Assembly (NCBI GenBank): GCA_040905705.1
Contig: JBBDQZ010000022.1
Span: 1 to 42,846, forward strand
Direction: 5' to 3'
Length of the DNA stretch: 42,846 nucleotides
Source of the DNA: JBBDQZ01 sp040905705
GTDB lineage: Bacteria > Bacteroidota > Rhodothermia > Balneolales > Natronogracilivirgulaceae
Position 1 is the stretch's first letter. Each line of letters begins with the position of its first letter. Both the position numbers and the translations under genes were made by a program. Below are positions 35,698-42,846 of this stretch, in pieces. A model generated the notes under the pieces. The model was given only the letters and a program-made list of their open reading frames with translations, was not told the DNA's origin and did not search any database.

Positions 35698-35880
35698 TCA
35701 AATTTTAATATTTCTATAGATCATACCTATAATGAAGCTTTTATGAAATGTAAATAATTCAGTGCCGGGCCGATCCTCTTCCTTTGGTAAAAAACCGATG
35801 CGAGATTTAGAGTAAAAACGGCAACCAATACCCACAATATCCAGGAATTTCGAAAATAATTCAGCGACTGTACAAATCAT
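35698..35880 (-). CDS. possible small protein, 60 residues, unknown
   Basis: An ATG-to-stop frame in the pyrG-rlmB gap, not overlapping any other gene. The product is basic (Lys/Arg-rich), with Phe-rich patches and two Cys (residues 3 and 20). It has no signal peptide, membrane helix or known motif. No ribosome binding site is evident. It could equally be a chance frame or the remnant of a longer gene, so confidence is low. Confidence 0.2.
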   Translation of the reverse strand: MICTVAELFSKFLDIVGIGCRFYSKSRIGFLPKEEDRPGTELFTFHKSFIIGMIYRNIKI

Positions 35881-35913
35881 TTTGTTCGTTTTCTGGTTTT
35901 CTGATTACAAAAC

Positions 35914-35948
35914 TTTGCCAAAGTTCAATCTCCGGATGGTTATATTTG
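35914..35948 (+). promoter_or_regulatory. candidate Bacteroidota-type promoter of rlmB
   Basis: TTTG (35914-35917), 23-base spacer, TATATTTG (35941-35948): matches the -33 TTTG and -7 TAnnTTTG elements known from Bacteroidota. It would start rlmB transcription near 35954 with a leader of roughly 68 bases. Confidence 0.4.
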
Positions 35949-36021
35949 GTTGATTCAAACTCAATGTACAAAATAACATCAAGTACCGAATTAGAAACTT
36001 CCATTCCATCAAAATCAATTT

Positions 36022-36771
36022 ATGGACTCACAGGAATTCATTTACGGGCGCAATTCTGTTAAGGAGTTACTTAAACAAAAACCGGAATTTGTGGGCAAGC
36101 TTTTCATACGGCAACAGTTACAGGGAAAAGCCATAAGAGACCTTGAAGCCCTTGCTTCATCCAACCGTGTTCCCGTACAGCGTGTTCATGGAAAGAAACT
36201 TGCGGAACTCGTCGGGCCTGTCAATGATCAGGGGGTGGTCGCATCAGTCAGTATGGCAGAATATCTGGAACTTAATGACTGGATATCAAGAACCGATATC
36301 TCCACTCAGCCTGTGGTCCTGGCATTGGACGAGATCGAGGATCCACACAATTTCGGGGCGCTGATCCGGACAGCGGCAGCTGCCGGAGTAGCCGCTGTCA
36401 TGGTTTCCAAGCATCGCCAGGCTCCGCTATCGGGAGCCGTCATGAAAGCTTCGGCAGGCATTGCCATCCGCATGCCTGTCATCCGGGTTGTGAATATAAA
36501 TCAGGCTCTGCTTGTTCTGAAAGAGTCCGGTTACTGGATTTGCGGAACCGATATGAACGGGGAGCAAACCATCTGGCAACAAAAATATGATTTTCCGCTG
36601 GTGGTTATCATCGGAAGTGAAGAAAAAGGTATACGACGAAAAACCAGGGAACACTGCGACATGCTCGTGCGTATTCCGATGCAAAACGGGGTAGAATCCC
36701 TTAATGCATCGGTTAGCGGCGCCCTGATTTGTTATGAGATATTACGACAGCGGCAATTGCATCCAGTATGA
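36022..36771 (+). CDS. rlmB: 23S rRNA 2'-O-methyltransferase RlmB (SpoU family)
   Basis: Methylates the 2'-hydroxyl of a guanosine in 23S rRNA (G2251 in E. coli), with a trefoil-knot SAM site. The 249 residues have an N-terminal substrate-binding domain (EFIYGRNSVKELL at 5-17) and SpoU motifs 1-3: LDEIEDPHNFGALIRTAAAA with N110 and R116, VVIIGSEEKGI with E200, and PMQNGVESLNASVSGALICYE with S226 and N228. Related TrmH/SpoU tRNA methylases share these motifs, but the N-terminal domain favours RlmB. Its last 30 bases overlap the end of the convergent kinase-like gene. Confidence 0.93.
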   Translation: MDSQEFIYGRNSVKELLKQKPEFVGKLFIRQQLQGKAIRDLEALASSNRVPVQRVHGKKLAELVGPVNDQGVVASVSMAEYLELNDWISRTDISTQPVVLALDEIEDPHNFGALIRTAAAAGVAAVMVSKHRQAPLSGAVMKASAGIAIRMPVIRVVNINQALLVLKESGYWICGTDMNGEQTIWQQKYDFPLVVIIGSEEKGIRRKTREHCDMLVRIPMQNGVESLNASVSGALICYEILRQRQLHPV

Positions 36772-37470
36772 GGGTTGTTCTTTACCCTCCTGTTCCGGAA
36801 TAACGCCATGACGTGCCTTTAGCAACCGCAATACAAGATTCACAAACAACAAGCCATACCCGCCCGGTTTTAGTATGCCCTGACCAGGGACCAAAACGTC
36901 ACTTATCGAAATATCTTTACTGTACATATCGATCAAATTCTGAGAAAAAGCAGCCTTTGGAGCAATAAATCGAATTCGAATGCCTCCATCCTGGTCATCG
37001 ACAAGCACTTTAAAACCACTGTTTTGTGAAGCCAGACTGATGAACAGAATAAGCATATTATCAAACACAAGACGCATGACTTCCGAATCTGTATGATACG
37101 TTTCACGGACACTTTGATAATCGAGACTTACATCCAGTAATTTCCCTTTTATAAAAACAGAGTTTTTATCAATGACTTCCTGAAACAGTTCTTTCAGATT
37201 TGTTTCCTGATTTTTGAGCTCAAATACACCGTCTTCAATCTGATAGGTGTAACCCCAGCTTTGAATAGCATTAATCAGTTTGGATGAAGAAAGGTGAATA
37301 TTCTTACAATAATGAATGAGCTCTTCCAACTGATCTTTCAGCTCCGGATGCTCGACGGAAAGTGCTTTGACATCCTCGGTAATAAGTTCAGCATACATCA
37401 TGGCATTACCGACCGGCGTTTTCAGGTCATGGGACATTTTAGCAACAAATTCGGATGGCAATTTTTCCAT
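36742..37470 (-). CDS. degenerate histidine kinase-like protein
   Basis: A 242-residue cytoplasmic protein made of a HisKA-type dimerisation helix pair and a kinase-like C-terminal domain, with no sensor, HAMP or membrane segment. The phosphoacceptor motif is intact: SHDLKTPVGN with H14. The ATP-binding domain is poor. The N-box region reads VFDNMLILFISLAS, keeping only one Asn (N138). The expected G1 loop (DxGxG) is absent: the strand IRIRFIAPKAAF lacks it. Only a G2-like run (GGYGLLFVNLVLRLLKARHG, 203-222) remains. It may therefore receive or relay phosphate rather than autophosphorylate, as ChpT or Spo0B do (inference). It lies 29 bases after ndk and overlaps rlmB by 30 bases tail to tail. 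No response regulator is adjacent. Confidence 0.8.
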   Translation of the reverse strand: MEKLPSEFVAKMSHDLKTPVGNAMMYAELITEDVKALSVEHPELKDQLEELIHYCKNIHLSSSKLINAIQSWGYTYQIEDGVFELKNQETNLKELFQEVIDKNSVFIKGKLLDVSLDYQSVRETYHTDSEVMRLVFDNMLILFISLASQNSGFKVLVDDQDGGIRIRFIAPKAAFSQNLIDMYSKDISISDVLVPGQGILKPGGYGLLFVNLVLRLLKARHGVIPEQEGKEQPSYWMQLPLS

Positions 37471-37499
37471 TTGGGTGAATTGAGATAGTAGTAATTTAT

Positions 37500-37931
37500 T
37501 TAGGTTTCGTTGGCTTTCAGCTCACTTTCAGCAAAAAAATAAGAAGCTTCTATTTTCCCGTTTTCGACCGAATCGGATCCGTGAATAATATTTTCTCCCA
37601 AACTGTCGGCATAATCCCTGCGGATAGTTCCTTCAGCAGCATCCGCCGGATTTGTAGCGCCAATCAGCGCACGAAAATCCTCAATTGCATTCTCTTTTTC
37701 AAGTACAATGGGTATACAGGGTCCGCTGCTCATAAAGGTTGTGAGCTCATCAAAAAACGGGCGCTCACGATGAACAGCATAAAATCCACCCGCCGTCTTC
37801 CTTGTCAATCTTGTCATTTTCAAAGCTTTGATACTGAATCCCGCACCCTGAATTCTTTTGATCACTTCACCGATCAATCCTTTTCTCACACAATCGGGTT
37901 TCAAAATTGCCAATGTTCGTTGTATTGCCAT
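37500..37931 (-). CDS. ndk: nucleoside diphosphate kinase
   Basis: Transfers gamma-phosphate between nucleoside triphosphates and diphosphates through a phosphohistidine. At 143 residues it has the standard length. It opens with QRTLAILKPDCVRKGLIG (4-21), continues with YAVHRERPFFDEL (51-63), RALIGATNPADAAEGTIRRDY (87-107), and the active-site H117 in ENIIHGSDS. The next gene upstream, pgk, is 66 bases away; the kinase-like gene follows after 29 bases. Confidence 0.98.
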   Translation of the reverse strand: MAIQRTLAILKPDCVRKGLIGEVIKRIQGAGFSIKALKMTRLTRKTAGGFYAVHRERPFFDELTTFMSSGPCIPIVLEKENAIEDFRALIGATNPADAAEGTIRRDYADSLGENIIHGSDSVENGKIEASYFFAESELKANET

Positions 37932-37997
37932 AATAATAGATATTTCAAATGATTTATTTGTATTGGTGATTTGGTATCAGCTTACCGGCAGTCCGAA

Positions 37998-39191
37998 TTA
38001 TTTGTCAGTCAAACAAACAATCCCCGGAAGTTCTTTACCTTCAAGATATTCAAGGCTGGCTCCGCCTCCGGTCGAAACGTGCGAAACTTGTCCTTCAAGC
38101 CCGGCTTTTTTGATAGCGGCCGCTGAATCACCACCTCCTATAATGGTAATGGCCCCGTTATGTGTAGCCGTGCTCATTGCATCGGCGACGGCAAAGGTCC
38201 CTTTGGCAAACGCCTCCATTTCAAAAACGCCCATTGGGCCGTTCCAAATTACTGTTTTTGCTTTTTTGATCTCAGCACCAAAAAGTTCGGCTGTTTTTGG
38301 CCCGATATCCAGAGCCACCCAGCCATCCCCGATACCATACTGCGGTACGATTTTGGTCTCGGTATTTTCACTAAACTCCTTGCCTGTAACCGAATCAACA
38401 GGGAGCATTATCTCTACATTGTTGGCCTTAGCTTTTTCAAGAAGCTCCTTTGCCAGTTCAACTTTGTCTTCTTCCAACAGTGAATTTCCAATAGGAATCC
38501 CCAGAGCTTTATAAAAGGTGTATGTCATGCCCCCACCAATAATAATGGTGTCAACTTTTGTGATAAGATTTTCAATTACACCAATTTTATCTGAAACCTT
38601 TGCACCACCCAGAACAGCGACAAACGGGCGCTTCGGATTTTCAACACTATCTTTCAGATAATCAATCTCTTTCTGTAGTAAATAACCGGATACCGCCGGT
38701 TGTAAATAATCCGTGATACCAGCTACCGAGCTGTGAGCTCGATGGCTGCTTCCGAATGCATCGTTAACAAATACATTGCCATGGCCAGCCAGTGCTTTTG
38801 AAAATTTGTGATCGTTTTTCGTTTCCCCGGGGTGAAATCGAACATTTTCCAGCAATACAATATCACCAAAAGTGGTACTTTCTATCACAGATTTTGCCTT
38901 CTCACCGATACAATCTTCTCCAAAATACACATTGGCTGAAACCAGCGATTTTAAATATTCTGCGATTGGCCTGAGGCTGAACTCCGGATTGGGTTCTCCT
39001 TTAGGCCTGCCCAGATGGCTCAATAAAACAAGTTTGGCACCATGTTCAATAACATGATTTATACTGGGCAATGCCTGTCGAATACGATTGTCATCACCGA
39101 TTACCCCGTTTTTTATAGGGACATTAAAATCTACACGCATCACCACCGTTTTGCCTTTTAAATCCAGATCTTTTAATGATAATTTTGACAT
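37998..39191 (-). CDS. pgk: phosphoglycerate kinase
   Basis: Glycolytic ATP-forming step between 1,3-bisphosphoglycerate and 3-phosphoglycerate. The 397 residues contain VVMRVDFNVPIKNG (15-28), LLSHLGRPKG, FVNDAFGSSHRAHSS, and the nucleotide-site motifs KVSDKIGVIENL, GMTYTF and GGGDSAAAIKKAG followed by VSTGGGASLEYLEGKELPG at the end. Length and motif order are normal. It is divergent from the cysteine desulfurase gene, with 219 bases between. Confidence 0.98.
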   Translation of the reverse strand: MSKLSLKDLDLKGKTVVMRVDFNVPIKNGVIGDDNRIRQALPSINHVIEHGAKLVLLSHLGRPKGEPNPEFSLRPIAEYLKSLVSANVYFGEDCIGEKAKSVIESTTFGDIVLLENVRFHPGETKNDHKFSKALAGHGNVFVNDAFGSSHRAHSSVAGITDYLQPAVSGYLLQKEIDYLKDSVENPKRPFVAVLGGAKVSDKIGVIENLITKVDTIIIGGGMTYTFYKALGIPIGNSLLEEDKVELAKELLEKAKANNVEIMLPVDSVTGKEFSENTETKIVPQYGIGDGWVALDIGPKTAELFGAEIKKAKTVIWNGPMGVFEMEAFAKGTFAVADAMSTATHNGAITIIGGGDSAAAIKKAGLEGQVSHVSTGGGASLEYLEGKELPGIVCLTDK

Positions 39192-39323
39192 GGTTATATA
39201 GTTCTCTTCGTTTTAAACATTAACAGGTTATCGTTACTTAAATAATATCTGCTTCTTGTCTTTTGTTATATTATAAATGTATTGAATCCTTCACCCACCG
39301 GAGAAGACCGCGATCGGAAATGC

Positions 39324-39341
39324 CCATTTGATTTCAAATGG
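39324..39341. repeat. 7-bp inverted repeat in the pgk-desulfurase gap
   Basis: CCATTTG-ATTT-CAAATGG, a perfect stem with a 4-base loop between two divergent genes, 70 bases before the desulfurase start. It could be a regulator site or a hairpin in the 5' leader; no T-run follows. Confidence 0.45.
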
Positions 39342-39410
39342 TTCATATCACTTAGAACTTCCGGAACAGGCAGACATAAGATACAAGTTTAACATATCAA
39401 TAATAAATTC

Positions 39411-40571
39411 ATGCGAACAGTATACTTTGATCATGCGGCCACTTCACCCGTTGACCCTCGGGTTCTGGATACCATGTTGCCATTTCTGAGGGATGACTAT
39501 GGAAATGCAGCATCCATCCATCAGATGGGACGTAAGGCCAATGTGGCTGTCGAAGCCTGGCGTGGAAAAATTGCCCGCTTAATAGGCGCTCAAGCTTCTG
39601 AAATTATTTTTACCAGCGGAGGGACCGAAAGCAATAATACCGCGATTTTCGGTGCCCTTCAACACACCAATCGACATCACATTGTAACAGCAAAAAGTGA
39701 GCACAGTGCTGTACTCTACCCTCTTCGTCATGCGGAAAAAGCGGGTTGTCAAGTCAATTATGTGAAATTGGATTCCCTGGGCCGGGTCACTCCTTCCGCT
39801 TTGGAACATGCTATTACCGATGAAACAGATCTGGTAACCATCATGCATGCCAATAATGAAACCGGCACGATCAATCCTCTACCAGATTTGGTTCGCCTTT
39901 GCAAGACAAAAAATATTCTATTTCATACGGATGCTGTTCAATCTATTGCAAAAATACCGCTACATGTAGACACGCTGGGGATCGATTTTCTAAGTATAAG
40001 CGGGCACAAGTTCCATGGCCCAAAGGGAATCGGTGCACTGTATGTACGTGAGGGAACACCATGGTCGACATGGTTACACGGTGGTACGCAGGAGCGGGGG
40101 CGACGTGGCGGCACCCTGAATGTGGCCGGGATTGTGGGGCTTGGAAAGGCTTTGGAACTGGCTTATGAGGAAATGGATCAGAACATAAGTTACATCAGCA
40201 CTTTGAAACGACGGTTCAAAGAAGGTCTAAAGGAGAAGTTTGGAGATACCATACAGTTTAACGGTGATGTTGACCACGGTATGCACAATATATTAAGCGT
40301 TACCATTACCGACACGGAGCACCGGCCATTAGATGGCGAGATGTTACTTCTTAATCTGGACATCGAAGGAATATGCTGCTCAAATGGCTCCGCATGCACT
40401 TCCGGTACGGTTAAACCTTCACATGTCATGCTGGCATTAGGACACAGCGAAGAGATGGCGAAATCCACACTGCGTTTCAGCCTGGCCAAAACCAATTCCA
40501 TTGAAGAAATTGACAAAACAATTGAAGCCCTTCACACAATAGTCTCCAGACATACGGTAACCAGCGTATAG
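39411..40571 (+). CDS. cysteine desulfurase (NifS/IscS family)
   Basis: PLP-dependent enzyme that takes sulfur from cysteine as an enzyme-bound persulfide for Fe-S clusters or tRNA thiolation. The 386 residues begin VYFDHAATSPVDPRV (4-18), carry TSGGTESNN (68-76), HTDAVQS (172-178), the PLP lysine K200 in SISGHKFHGPKG, and the persulfide cysteine C329 in CSNGSACTSG. The long GSACTSG loop marks the IscS/NifS class (group I) rather than SufS. No iscU or scaffold gene adjoins; a Fur-family regulator follows after 286 bases. It may serve Fe-S assembly or act with MnmA in tRNA thiolation, so no symbol is given. Confidence 0.95.
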   Translation: MRTVYFDHAATSPVDPRVLDTMLPFLRDDYGNAASIHQMGRKANVAVEAWRGKIARLIGAQASEIIFTSGGTESNNTAIFGALQHTNRHHIVTAKSEHSAVLYPLRHAEKAGCQVNYVKLDSLGRVTPSALEHAITDETDLVTIMHANNETGTINPLPDLVRLCKTKNILFHTDAVQSIAKIPLHVDTLGIDFLSISGHKFHGPKGIGALYVREGTPWSTWLHGGTQERGRRGGTLNVAGIVGLGKALELAYEEMDQNISYISTLKRRFKEGLKEKFGDTIQFNGDVDHGMHNILSVTITDTEHRPLDGEMLLLNLDIEGICCSNGSACTSGTVKPSHVMLALGHSEEMAKSTLRFSLAKTNSIEEIDKTIEALHTIVSRHTVTSV

Positions 40572-40633
40572 AACACAACTTCTATCCAGTACTTAGAACA
40601 ATTTTTTTCAATAAATGCTATTTTACAATTTGC

Positions 40634-40667
40634 AGGCTTGGTCGGATACAAGGCTTGGTCGGATACA
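40634..40667. repeat. perfect 2 x 17-bp tandem repeat
   Basis: AGGCTTGGTCGGATACA occurs twice head to tail (40634-40650 and 40651-40667) in the 286-base gap before the Fur-family gene. The two units are identical, so the duplication is probably recent or kept by selection. Confidence 0.85.
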
Positions 40668-40857
40668 GATGTGAAGGAATTACATCATACATGCCTGACA
40701 GGATGCCCGATATACATCCGATACACTGCTGCATGATTAAACCATGAATCCTCAATCCGTCCTTCTGAAGAATCAAATTTTAATCAGATGAAAATCCAGA
40801 TATCATTAACGGGATTCAGTCCGTTAGACTATAAACCTTCAAGAAAAATTTAAAGCC

Positions 40858-41367
40858 ATGGCCATACCGGCAGGCGAAGATCTGATCAATGAAGTAAAGG
40901 AGATCTTTCGTGCATATCTAAAAGACAAGAAGCATCGCCAGACCCCCGAGCGGTTTATGGTACTGGATGAGCTTTACCGCGCTGACGGACATTTTGATGC
41001 CGACGACATGTATTTTCGCATGAAAAATATCGGCTATCGTGTCTCACGGGCTACCGTCTACAATACACTGGATCTTCTGGTGGAATGCGGGCTTGTTCAA
41101 CGCCACCAGTTTGGCAAAAATCAGTCTCTTTACGAGCGGGCATACTCTTTCCGCCAGCATGATCACATTATATGCAGTAAATGCGGAAAGGTGATTGAGT
41201 TTTGCGATCCCAGGCTTCAGGAAATCAAGATGATGCTGGAACAGGTTTACAATATGAAAATTGACGGACACTCACTGCAATTTTACGGGACCTGTAATAA
41301 TTTGGCACAATGCAGCAAAAATGCTGTACGAAATCCTAAAGAAAAATTGAAAACGAACGTAGAATAG
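40858..41367 (+). CDS. Fur family transcriptional regulator
   Basis: Metal-responsive DNA-binding repressor (169 residues). The N-terminal winged helix has RQTPERFMVLDELYRADGHF (27-46) and RVSRATVYNTLDLLVECGLV (60-79). The C-terminal dimerisation/metal domain has QHDHIICSKCGKVIEF and a second Cys pair in TCNNLAQC, four cysteines that should hold a structural zinc. Whether it senses iron (Fur), peroxide (PerR) or zinc (Zur) cannot be decided from sequence. It is convergent with ftsX, with 8 bases between the stops. The cysteine desulfurase upstream hints at iron or Fe-S control. Confidence 0.95.
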   Translation: MAIPAGEDLINEVKEIFRAYLKDKKHRQTPERFMVLDELYRADGHFDADDMYFRMKNIGYRVSRATVYNTLDLLVECGLVQRHQFGKNQSLYERAYSFRQHDHIICSKCGKVIEFCDPRLQEIKMMLEQVYNMKIDGHSLQFYGTCNNLAQCSKNAVRNPKEKLKTNVE

Positions 41368-41375
41368 TAAAGTGA

Positions 41376-42254
41376 TCATTCAATCGTTTCACTGATGAAT
41401 TTTCTTGTAGCCCAGCGGCTGCCCCAAAGCCCCATAAATAGTGATAGAGCCACCATCGCACCGGTCAAATAATACCAGCGATCAAATGGCCATGACAGTA
41501 CTCCGAATTGCGGAATGTATATTGGTATGATAAGCTGAAATATAAGCCAGTGCAATCCAATCGCAATTACCGATGCAATACATCCCTGAAGAAATCCCTC
41601 CATTAAAAAAGGTTTACGGATAAAACCATTGGTAGCTCCAACCAGTTTCATAGCTCGAATGATATTACGCTTGGCGTATATAGTAAGACGGATGGTATTG
41701 AATACCAGAATAAGGGCTGTCAACAGAATAAACAGTCCAATACCGGTACCAACCAGAACCATCAGTTCAATTCGCTCTTCCAATATTTCAAGCAGCCGCT
41801 GATTGAAAACAACTTCATCAACACCCTGGAACTGCTCAATTTCTGCAACCATACTTCGGATATCGGCAGCCGTAGCTTCCGGCTCAAAATGCAACCTGAA
41901 AGAGGCTGGTAAAAAATTCAGATCGGCAAGTGTTTCAGCTTCATTTCCGAATTCCTGCATGAAAACAGCTTCCGCCTGTTCTTTGCTTATATGTTCTATG
42001 CTATGGACCAGTGGGTACTCCTGTAAATCTCTTTCGATGCGCTTGATTCGTTCATCATCCAAATCCAGCAGAAAGACTTCCACATCGATGGATTGTTTCA
42101 GGGATTGTGCAACCTGTAATGCATTATAACCGAAACGCGCCAGCATACCGATCAGCAAAACAGCAATCACAAGGGCCGTAATAGAAGTTACACCTGCCAA
42201 CTTGGCACGTTTAAAACCTGAAAATCCCTCTTTTATAACATAAGATAAACTCAT
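41376..42254 (-). CDS. ftsX: cell division protein FtsX
   Basis: Membrane half of FtsEX, which activates peptidoglycan hydrolases at the division site. The 292 residues show the FtsX layout: one N-terminal membrane helix (about 22-45), an extracytoplasmic domain (about 48-165) with a LDLDDERIKRIERDLQ-type opening, then three helices (about 168-195, 218-240 and 258-282). The family motif RNIIRAMKLVGATNGFIRKPF lies between them. The partner ATPase gene ftsE is not adjacent here. It starts 27 bases after the outer-membrane protein gene ends. Confidence 0.94.
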   Translation of the reverse strand: MSLSYVIKEGFSGFKRAKLAGVTSITALVIAVLLIGMLARFGYNALQVAQSLKQSIDVEVFLLDLDDERIKRIERDLQEYPLVHSIEHISKEQAEAVFMQEFGNEAETLADLNFLPASFRLHFEPEATAADIRSMVAEIEQFQGVDEVVFNQRLLEILEERIELMVLVGTGIGLFILLTALILVFNTIRLTIYAKRNIIRAMKLVGATNGFIRKPFLMEGFLQGCIASVIAIGLHWLIFQLIIPIYIPQFGVLSWPFDRWYYLTGAMVALSLFMGLWGSRWATRKFISETIE

Positions 42255-42281
42255 ATCAGGATATCGCTCCGTCTTCCTGTA

Positions 42282-42846
42282 TTAATTTCGAAGTACCCAT
42301 CGAATACCGAATCGAAAACGTCTGGACGGCATCGGCTGGTAAGCTGTCTCAAAATAGCCCGGCATCAGCCAATTATCCAAGGCATTTTCCAGCCGGAATA
42401 AAAATATTACCGATCTAATACGGGTTGTCATATCCAGATCCAGACGAATAAATTCCGGAAGAGCCTGTGCTACGGTAACATCCGTTCCCGGACTCCAGGA
42501 GTTGGGATCCCAGTAATCCATGGCGGGATAGTACTGAGATGAACGGTATGATGTTGGTGAAACCTGGACATAAAAACCTGCTTTCATGAATGCCGCTCGC
42601 TCATAGATATAATTTTTATAGTAAAACGAAACACGTGTCCAGGCGCGTTGACCGCTGAGATCCAACATTTGATTTTCGATACGCAAATCATCCGACAAAT
42701 ATTGCTGAAAGCTTCCCGATATCTTTAATTCGACGCTCTTGCCGTGGAGTCCCGCCCATGCGGTAAGACCGATCGAACTATAGGATCCGGCCTGAACAAA
42801 TGTCGTGTCCTGTCCGACAAGAATGGGTTGATCATACTGTGAAGCG
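42282..42846 (-). CDS. C-terminal part of an outer-membrane beta-barrel protein (putative porin), cut by the window edge
   Basis: The frame stays open from its stop at 42282 to the right edge of the window, so this is a partial gene whose start lies outside; at least 188 codons are present. The sequence alternates polar and aromatic residues with repeated strand-turn patterns rich in Tyr, Trp and Ser. Near the C-terminus NWLMPGYFETAYQPMPSRRF then RFGIRWVLRN resembles the last strands of Bacteroidota 'putative porin' and TonB-receptor-like barrels, where a P.P.R.(F/L)RFG(I/L)RW motif is common. It ends in RN rather than an aromatic residue. Its exact family and substrate are unknown. It is followed by ftsX after 27 bases. 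Confidence 0.75.
   Translation of the reverse strand, partial: ASQYDQPILVGQDTTFVQAGSYSSIGLTAWAGLHGKSVELKISGSFQQYLSDDLRIENQMLDLSGQRAWTRVSFYYKNYIYERAAFMKAGFYVQVSPTSYRSSQYYPAMDYWDPNSWSPGTDVTVAQALPEFIRLDLDMTTRIRSVIFLFRLENALDNWLMPGYFETAYQPMPSRRFRFGIRWVLRN

Larger units (their letters stand above)
35628..36021. other. divergent pyrG-rlmB intergenic region
   Basis: A 394-base AT-rich gap between the starts of two divergent genes, so both promoters should be here. It contains a good rlmB promoter candidate and one short minus-strand frame (both listed separately). No tRNA, riboswitch or strong hairpin was recognised. Confidence 0.5.

Noticed and set aside
40600..40612. T-run after the cysteine desulfurase as an intrinsic terminator
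   Set aside because: No GC-rich inverted repeat precedes the T-run.
40572..40857. CRISPR-like repeat
   Set aside because: Only two adjacent 17-bp units without spacers and no cas genes; it is a simple tandem duplication.

Overview
The window is a dense stretch of bacterial core chromosome. I found no rRNA, tRNA, CRISPR array, insertion sequence, phage gene or integration site. The likely source is a Gram-negative member of the Bacteroidota/Balneolota (FCB) group. Three things point there. The purH-mreBCD-mrdA-rodA and uppS-bamA-ompH gene orders are ones I recall as typical of Bacteroidota. A C-terminal porin-like beta-barrel fragment lies at the right edge. Two promoter-like TAnnTTTG boxes lie upstream of genes. 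Balneolota is my best guess, but this is inference without a database search.

Layout, left to right. 131-3037 (minus): a CNNM/CBS membrane protein and a pyrimidine-nucleoside phosphorylase. 3140-7071 (plus): a tightly coupled group of an anchored low-complexity protein, pdxB, an ABC permease and an ABC ATPase. 7144-7905 (minus): a TatD-type nuclease. 8262-20052 (plus): recA, recX, an AI-2E family permease, an LD-carboxypeptidase, purN and purH, then the cell-elongation set mreB-mreC-mreD-mrdA-rodA. 20095-32866 (minus): read in transcription order, nadE, a LysM lytic transglycosylase, an S41 protease, a PHP phosphoesterase, ribH, uppS, bamA, three tandem OmpH/Skp-type chaperones and rnhB. 33025-35627: a GNAT gene converging on a Nudix gene that follows pyrG. 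36022-39191: rlmB converging, with overlap, on a degenerate histidine kinase-like gene that follows ndk and pgk. 39411-41367 (plus): a cysteine desulfurase and a Fur-family regulator. 41376-42846 (minus): ftsX and the end of an outer-membrane barrel protein.

Taken together, the centre of the window is an envelope-building region. The Mre/RodA/PBP2 elongasome drives lateral wall synthesis. UppS makes the lipid carrier, and the LD-carboxypeptidase and lytic transglycosylase trim and recycle peptidoglycan. Skp-type chaperones and BamA deliver outer-membrane proteins, and an S41 protease probably performs periplasmic quality control. Around it lie nucleotide genes (purN, purH, pyrG, ndk, deoA), DNA repair (recA, recX, rnhB) and cofactor genes (pdxB, ribH, nadE).

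I did not find a clear new defence, mobile or biosynthetic system. The items most worth a second look are the histidine kinase-like protein that has lost most ATP-binding motifs and overlaps rlmB, the triplicated OmpH chaperones, the pdxB-ABC transporter module with its low-complexity partner, and a perfect 17-bp tandem duplication upstream of the Fur gene. Many genes appear to use GTG or TTG starts and lack a strong Shine-Dalgarno sequence, so several start positions are uncertain.
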